64,000 nt of DNA from Pedobacter cryophilus (GTDB lineage: Bacteria > Bacteroidota > Bacteroidia > Sphingobacteriales > Sphingobacteriaceae), in assembly GCF_005116455.1 (NCBI RefSeq), contig NZ_SWBP01000001.1, forward strand, positions 868,001 through 932,000, read 5' to 3'. The translations under genes were made by a program, and so were the position numbers. The notes beneath the pieces are model-generated. The model was not told where the DNA came from and ran no database searches. It was given only the letters and a program-made list of their open reading frames with translations. Shown one piece after another: positions 59,682-64,000 of the stretch. The number at the start of each line of letters is the position of its first letter. Positions within the stretch are counted from its first letter, which is position 1.

Positions 59682-61370
59682 TTAATCCGCCATTTCTAAG
59701 CTTTCCCAAGTTTCTTTTTTATACGAAGCAAAAGAAATCCATGCAAATAAAGTCATTAATGCAGCGCTTATCCATATAACGGTTTCCCATTTTGCCGCCC
59801 AATTATGTAAAAAACCAAAAGCTATTGGGATGAGCATAATAAAAAAGGTAATAAATGTTCTTCCTCCTTTTTTAATATTAATAGGCTGAGAAAAGGGTAA
59901 ACCTTTTACCTGAAAAACAGCCACTAATAAGCCATAAATAATACCCACCATAAAGGCTAAAATTAAATCGTTTATCACTTTTGTACCCCAAAAAGTTAAG
60001 CTAAATATAGAAACCACTAAAAAGTAAGGAACGTAATATTTGGTAATTACTGCTTTAAACATTCCTGCTAAAATTTTACCGGGCTGTTGGTGTGGGGTAG
60101 TAAAAAATATCCACGATGCTTTGTATTTCTCTGTGAGGCTCACATATTGTAAAACAGTAGTGAGCACAAAACTGGTAAGATAAATAAGTAGGATATACAT
60201 ATCTCCTGATAGTAAAGATTGCCAGTTTTCACTAATGCTGCCTTTTTTACCTATAAAACCGAAATACACAAAATATACAGGGACATAAGCAAAAGAAGGA
60301 TAAACTTTCACTTTAAAATCGCGGTAGCGAGAAGATAATAACCAAGTGAGTTTAAAGCCTGCATTTTCTATAGGATCTGGCGCTAAGCTTTTTGCTAAAA
60401 CATTCATAAATCCTTTAGAAGCTCCTTTTCCTTCTGAAGAAATAATAGTACCATCATCGCCACTGCCGCTGATAGAAGATAGCTTTTGATTAAAACCTGG
60501 CGCCAATACTTTTACCACTAAATACAATGATAATACAGGAGAAAACACCGCTAACAAAGCATAAGCTACCGTTAATAAATCTGTAGATTTAAAATTAACA
60601 GCCATTTCATGCAATGCGGCTATCCAAACCGGGGGTACAATGGCTAAAATTTTAATGCTCTTAATTTCAAAATTTTGTAGCGTACTGGCGGTCATTAAGC
60701 GGGGTAAGGTGTAATAAGCCGCAAAAATGAGTACCGAGAAAATGATTTGAAAGTAAGAGATAAAGTCTTTAAACTTTTGCGGACTGGTTACTTTTAAAAC
60801 AATTAAGTAAATGATATTTACTAAAAAAATGCTGAGTACAGTTGCTATAAAAACTTCTAAAATAAAAACCAAACTAGCTATTGGACCTTCCCAAATAAAG
60901 CTATAAATCATCCCCGAAAGGGAAATTGCCAAAGCCATTTTTGTGGTATGAATGCCAATATGTAAAATTCTGGAAATGGTAAATGTGCTATCAGAAACCG
61001 GGCGAGGCAAAATAATATAATTGTCTCTTACGTCTATTAATACACTGGTGAAATCAGAAATTAAAGTGATGGCCAGCATCACCATAAAAGCCGAAAAGTA
61101 AATGGTATGGCCTACAAAAGGTTGTTTGGCAATTACTAAAAGAGCGGTAAAAAATAAGCCGGTAATCCCTAAAAAAAACATGGTAAGCCAGCTAGAGTGG
61201 TTCACTTCTTTTTTTTGTTTTTGTCTTTGTTGGTTATAAACGTTTGGTCTGCGGTCGTCCATTTTCATTTTGGTGGTTAAAATGATGCGGAGTTGATTTG
61301 GATCTACGCCAAAACGCACAAAAACGCCTTTAAAAAGCAATACGAAATTGATGATGTATTTATTAAACAT
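59682..61370 (-). CDS. ABC transporter permease
   Basis: A 562-residue integral membrane protein with about 12 hydrophobic segments, in two groups separated by a soluble stretch at about residues 295-345 that contains SSEGKGASKGFMNVLAKSLA. It pairs with the ATPase gene 6 bases upstream, so together they form an ABC-2-like exporter. Substrate is unknown. The N-terminal 60 residues are cytoplasmic and basic (MDDRRPNVYNQQRQKQKK). Confidence 0.82.
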   Translation of the reverse strand: MFNKYIINFVLLFKGVFVRFGVDPNQLRIILTTKMKMDDRRPNVYNQQRQKQKKEVNHSSWLTMFFLGITGLFFTALLVIAKQPFVGHTIYFSAFMVMLAITLISDFTSVLIDVRDNYIILPRPVSDSTFTISRILHIGIHTTKMALAISLSGMIYSFIWEGPIASLVFILEVFIATVLSIFLVNIIYLIVLKVTSPQKFKDFISYFQIIFSVLIFAAYYTLPRLMTASTLQNFEIKSIKILAIVPPVWIAALHEMAVNFKSTDLLTVAYALLAVFSPVLSLYLVVKVLAPGFNQKLSSISGSGDDGTIISSEGKGASKGFMNVLAKSLAPDPIENAGFKLTWLLSSRYRDFKVKVYPSFAYVPVYFVYFGFIGKKGSISENWQSLLSGDMYILLIYLTSFVLTTVLQYVSLTEKYKASWIFFTTPHQQPGKILAGMFKAVITKYYVPYFLVVSIFSLTFWGTKVINDLILAFMVGIIYGLLVAVFQVKGLPFSQPINIKKGGRTFITFFIMLIPIAFGFLHNWAAKWETVIWISAALMTLFAWISFASYKKETWESLEMAD

Positions 61371-61376
61371 AAAAAA

Positions 61377-62156
61377 TTAGTTTAAAGCGTTTAATACATC
61401 ATTTGCTTCTTTATTAGATTCTTCTTTGCCGGTAAGTTTGGCAAAAATGCTTTCTAATGTTTGGTTTCCACCGGCTTTTAAATCTTCAAAAGAACCATCG
61501 GCAATAATTTCTCCGTTGGCAATCAGTAATATTCTGTCTGATACTTTTTCTACCACATCCATCATGTGCGAGCAATAGAAAATGGTTTTTCCTTCTTTGG
61601 CTAAAAGAGCAATTAATTCTTTTACCATAATCACCGCATTGGCATCTAAACCAGAAAGCGGCTCATCTAAAATGATAATTTTTGGGTTGTGTATAATACC
61701 AGATATTAACAACACTTTTTGGCGCATTCCTTTAGAAAAAGTATCCATACGTTGGTCGGCATTGCTACCAATTCCAAAAGCGTTTAAGAGTTTTAGGGCT
61801 CTATCTGCAATATGGTCTTCTTCCATGCCGTAAAGTTTACCCACAAAATCAAGGTATTCTAAAGGGGTTAATACTTCGTATATTTCGGCGTTTTCTGGTA
61901 CATAACCAATCTGACTTTTAATGCTTACCACATCATCTTTAATGCTTTTGTTGTACATGAATACTTCTCCTTCAAAGTCAGGAATTAAACCAGTTAAAAT
62001 TTTAACTGTGGTTGATTTTCCCGCTCCGTTTGGTCCTATATAACCAATCACCTGGCCCGGATAAATTTCTAAATTAATGCCTTTTAGAACTTGTTTTTCG
62101 CCGTAGCTTTTCTTTAAATTTCTAATGCTGATGATAGGTAGTATTTCTGATTCCAT
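61377..62156 (-). CDS. ABC transporter ATP-binding protein
   Basis: The ATPase of the exporter encoded with the adjacent permease. Walker A is GPNGAGKSTT (about residues 42-51), the signature motif is the variant FSKGMRQKVLL, Walker B KIIILDEPLSGLD, and the switch His lies in IFYCSHMMDVV. At 259 residues it is a single-domain subunit. The tail (LTGKEESNKEANDVL) is charged. It heads the transcript of the pair; repeat copy G lies upstream. Confidence 0.94.
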   Translation of the reverse strand: MESEILPIISIRNLKKSYGEKQVLKGINLEIYPGQVIGYIGPNGAGKSTTVKILTGLIPDFEGEVFMYNKSIKDDVVSIKSQIGYVPENAEIYEVLTPLEYLDFVGKLYGMEEDHIADRALKLLNAFGIGSNADQRMDTFSKGMRQKVLLISGIIHNPKIIILDEPLSGLDANAVIMVKELIALLAKEGKTIFYCSHMMDVVEKVSDRILLIANGEIIADGSFEDLKAGGNQTLESIFAKLTGKEESNKEANDVLNALN

Positions 62157-62224
62157 GTTGTTGTTTATTTTTTAAACCTGAATTAGATTATTGATTTTGC
62201 GCTTAGTTACAGAATTGTTTTTTT

Positions 62225-62331
62225 GCGTTAACGATTTAGTGAAAACCCTTTTTTGTCCTTCGACTCCGCTCAGGACGACAACAAAAGATTGTAATGGATA
62301 GCGTGTTATCCCGATAGCTATCAGGACGCCC
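62225..62331 (-). repeat. Dispersed hairpin element, copy G, with nested element
   Basis: In its own orientation it starts gggcgtcctgatagctatcg and ends ctaaatcgttaacgc. The first part includes an extra palindrome gatagctatc, and the loop of the central hairpin carries the same nested element as copy F (62255-62279), here in the opposite orientation relative to its host. It lies between divergent genes. Confidence 0.8.
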
Positions 62332-62468
62332 AAAATTCCTTGTTTTTGATCTTATTAATCTCAATCTCTAAATATAAGATATGTTCTATAAACGAGTGTA
62401 TTTAAGCATATAAATTAGAAGGTTTTTGTAATTACGAATTTTTTAATATTTTCACAGCATACAAAAAC

Positions 62469-63113
62469 ATGAAAAAATATCTATCCATGTTATTAGTTAC
62501 ACTAGGTGTAGCTTTAACAACTTATGCACAGGAATCGGCAAAGCAAGTATTTGAAAGTCCCAAATTACAAACAGAAATAGGCACTCATAAATTAGTAGCT
62601 ATTTTACCTTTTACGGTTTCTATTAAGTATAAAAAGCCGCCCAAAAATTTTAGTGCAGAAGCAAACAGAGATCAAGAAAAATCAATGTCTAAATCTATTC
62701 AAAGTAGTATGTACACTTTTTTGCTAAGAAAAGGAGAAAGCTATTCTGTTGAATTTCAGGATGTAGAAAAATCAAATATTCTATTGAAGAAAGCTGGGAT
62801 GTTAGATAAAATGGATGAGTTTACTAAAGATGAAATTTCTAAAGTTTTAGGAGTTGACGCCGTAATTGGTGGAACTTTTGAATCTGAGCAAACTAGATCT
62901 GATGGTGCTGCAATTGCAACCACTATATTGTTTGGAAGCATGGGCGGAAAAACTGGATCTGGAACTTCTGTTCTTACCTTAAACAATGGTAAAGATGGAG
63001 AATTACTTTGGAGATTCTTTAAAACAATGGACGATAATATTTTTTCTTCTACAGATGATTTGGTAGAAAGAATGATGAGAAAAATAAGCAGAAATTTTCC
63101 TTATATGAATTAG
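62469..63113 (+). CDS. CsgG-like secreted protein of unknown function
   Basis: A signal peptide (MLLVTLGVALTTYAQ) precedes a domain with the alpha/beta order of CsgG/GNA1162/LpoB-like proteins: KLVAILPFTVSIKYK (about residues 42-56), SKSIQSSMYTFLLRKGE, LLKKAGMLDKMDEFTKDEIS, LGVDAVIGGTFES and DGELLWRFFKTMDD. Proteins of this fold help outer-membrane assembly or secretion; no lipobox is present, so it is probably soluble in the periplasm. The family assignment is by fold pattern only. Confidence 0.65.
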   Translation: MKKYLSMLLVTLGVALTTYAQESAKQVFESPKLQTEIGTHKLVAILPFTVSIKYKKPPKNFSAEANRDQEKSMSKSIQSSMYTFLLRKGESYSVEFQDVEKSNILLKKAGMLDKMDEFTKDEISKVLGVDAVIGGTFESEQTRSDGAAIATTILFGSMGGKTGSGTSVLTLNNGKDGELLWRFFKTMDDNIFSSTDDLVERMMRKISRNFPYMN

Positions 63114-63114
63114 T

Positions 63115-63151
63115 AAAAAAATGGCTTCCAAAACATCTGGAAGCCATTTTT
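63115..63151. terminator. Bidirectional terminator
   Basis: Stem aaaatggcttcca / tggaagccatttt, perfect over 13 bases or more, with a 7-base loop and A/T runs on both sides. It separates the CsgG-like gene from the convergent msrA. Confidence 0.9.
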
Positions 63152-63170
63152 GCTTTTATGAAATGAGATT

Positions 63171-63839
63171 TTAAACTCCCTTTTTCAACTTCCCTTTATA
63201 CGTTTTTTTAAATTGCTCAAAACGAGGTAAAGAAACATTATTTACATAAGGGTTTCCACTTCCTTTACCAGCATTAATATAATCTTGGTGGTATTCTTCG
63301 GCTTCGTAGAAAGCTTCTAATTTTTGTAATTCGGTGACCAAAGGTTTTGCAAAACGATTGGTTTTGCTGATTTCTCTAACCGCATTCATGGCAATTTCTT
63401 TCTCCGCATCTGTTTGGTAAAACAAAATAGAGCGGTAAGAAGAACCTCTATCTGGTCCTTGTTGATCTTTGGTTGTTGGATCATGCGATGCAAAAAAGAC
63501 TTTTACCAATTCTTCATAAGAAATCACTTTTGGGTCGTAATAAACTAAAACGGTTTCTGCATGGCCTGTAGTTTCTGTATTCACTAAATCGTAAGTTGGG
63601 TTTTTGGTAGTTCCCCCTGCATAACCAGAAACTACTTCGCCAACACCTGCTACGGCTTCAAAAATATGTTCGCTACACCAAAAGCAACCTTCGGCAAAAG
63701 CAACAACAGCTTTCCCTTTGGGCGGAGTAAGATCCATTTTTTTGTCTTTTTGTTTAGATGAATTGGTTTGTCCGTTACTGTTGCAGGCAAATAGAAACAC
63801 TAAAACGCTTATTGAAAATAATTTTATAATCTTATTCAT
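63171..63839 (-). CDS. msrA: Peptide methionine (S)-S-oxide reductase, lipoprotein
   Basis: Repairs oxidised methionine in proteins. The active-site motif GCFWCSEHIFEAV gives Cys52 and Cys55; GHAETVLVYYDPKVISYEEL and the YHQDYI region follow. A lipoprotein signal (LVFLFACN, acylated Cys19) places it in the periplasm or outer membrane rather than the cytosol. At 222 residues the length is normal for this exported form. It is a single gene. Confidence 0.96.
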   Translation of the reverse strand: MNKIIKLFSISVLVFLFACNSNGQTNSSKQKDKKMDLTPPKGKAVVAFAEGCFWCSEHIFEAVAGVGEVVSGYAGGTTKNPTYDLVNTETTGHAETVLVYYDPKVISYEELVKVFFASHDPTTKDQQGPDRGSSYRSILFYQTDAEKEIAMNAVREISKTNRFAKPLVTELQKLEAFYEAEEYHQDYINAGKGSGNPYVNNVSLPRFEQFKKTYKGKLKKGV

Positions 63840-63908
63840 AACAGTTTTTAAAAGCTTTGTCTATTGATGAACGCATTCCTTACATGAATAGTTTTGTAGA
63901 AACGAGAA

Positions 63909-64000
63909 TTAACCCGCCCAACTTTCTCTGTCTAAACTTCTAAAATGAATAGCTTCGGCCAAATGTTCAATGCCAATTTCTTCGCTTTGAGATAAATCTG
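63909..64000 (-). CDS. comM: C-terminal end of a ComM/YifB-type magnesium chelatase-like ATPase (partial)
   Basis: Only the last 30 codons are in the window. On the minus strand they read DLSQSEEIGIEHLAEAIHFR followed by SLDRESWAG and a stop. The ending EHLAEAIxxRSLDR-xWxG is the hallmark of the ComM/YifB family, ring helicases linked to DNA transformation and branch migration. The rest of the gene lies beyond the right edge. Confidence 0.85.
   Translation of the reverse strand, partial: DLSQSEEIGIEHLAEAIHFRSLDRESWAG

Noticed and set aside
1-64000. tRNA or rRNA genes and prophage
   Set aside because: No cloverleaf-like or rRNA-like sequence and no phage structural genes were noticed on either strand by reading; a tRNAscan-SE run would settle it.

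Overview
The window looks like chromosomal DNA of a Bacteroidota bacterium, most likely Sphingobacteriaceae and Pedobacter-like. The signs are AT-rich DNA, almost no Shine-Dalgarno sequences, -7 boxes of the TAnnTTTG type, GldH, a PorP/SprF protein of type IX secretion, SusC-like carboxypeptidase-regulatory/beta-barrel proteins, WG repeats, and DUF1800/DUF1501 and DUF5916 proteins. Genus is an inference from gene content; no rRNA or tRNA gene was seen.

Layout. 0-9.6 kb: a dipeptidyl-peptidase IV-like enzyme, a Fic enzyme with operator-like palindromes upstream, ssb, mutY, then HU, a TPR protein, a 29-residue ribosome-associated-type protein and rng, then a PhoD-like phosphatase. 9.6-15.7 kb: a WG-repeat protein lying between two copies of the 3' end of aspS, aspS itself, two small unknown genes and clpS. 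15.9-29.4 kb: envelope genes: two tandem outer-membrane barrels, PorP/SprF, an M1 aminopeptidase, an ECF sigma factor with a membrane partner carrying a TonB-like C-terminus, a divergent vWA protein and two DUF4197 paralogues. 29.6-38.4 kb: gldH-ricT-holB, an antitoxin with a truncated toxin, a possible orphan immunity gene, ruvX, a DUF5916 barrel and ffh. 38.4-44.2 kb: an accessory island with two unknown genes, a REP-associated tyrosine transposase between two REP hairpins, a ParE/RelE toxin-antitoxin pair, and an aldo/keto reductase with an AraC regulator; three copies of a long direct repeat separate the last two modules. 44.2-64 kb: mostly ordinary chromosome: a metallophosphoesterase, recQ, a CoA-transferase, gcvH, vanZ, feoAB, a DUF1800-DUF1501 pair, a MscS channel, rplS, trmD, rimM, an ABC exporter, a CsgG-like protein, msrA and the 3' end of comM.

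The main structure not explained by genes is a set of interspersed elements. The largest family has seven intergenic copies of about 75-107 bp with conserved ends around a central hairpin whose two arms change together from copy to copy. There is also a 46-bp hairpin family (two copies), a REP pair, the island direct repeats, a short palindrome inserted in frame in aspS, and a duplicated aspS 3' end whose differences from the intact gene are nearly all synonymous. No complete new defence or biosynthetic system was recognised. The best candidates for undescribed biology are the covarying repeat family, the repeat-delimited cassettes at 40.8-44.0 kb, and the fic operator array.
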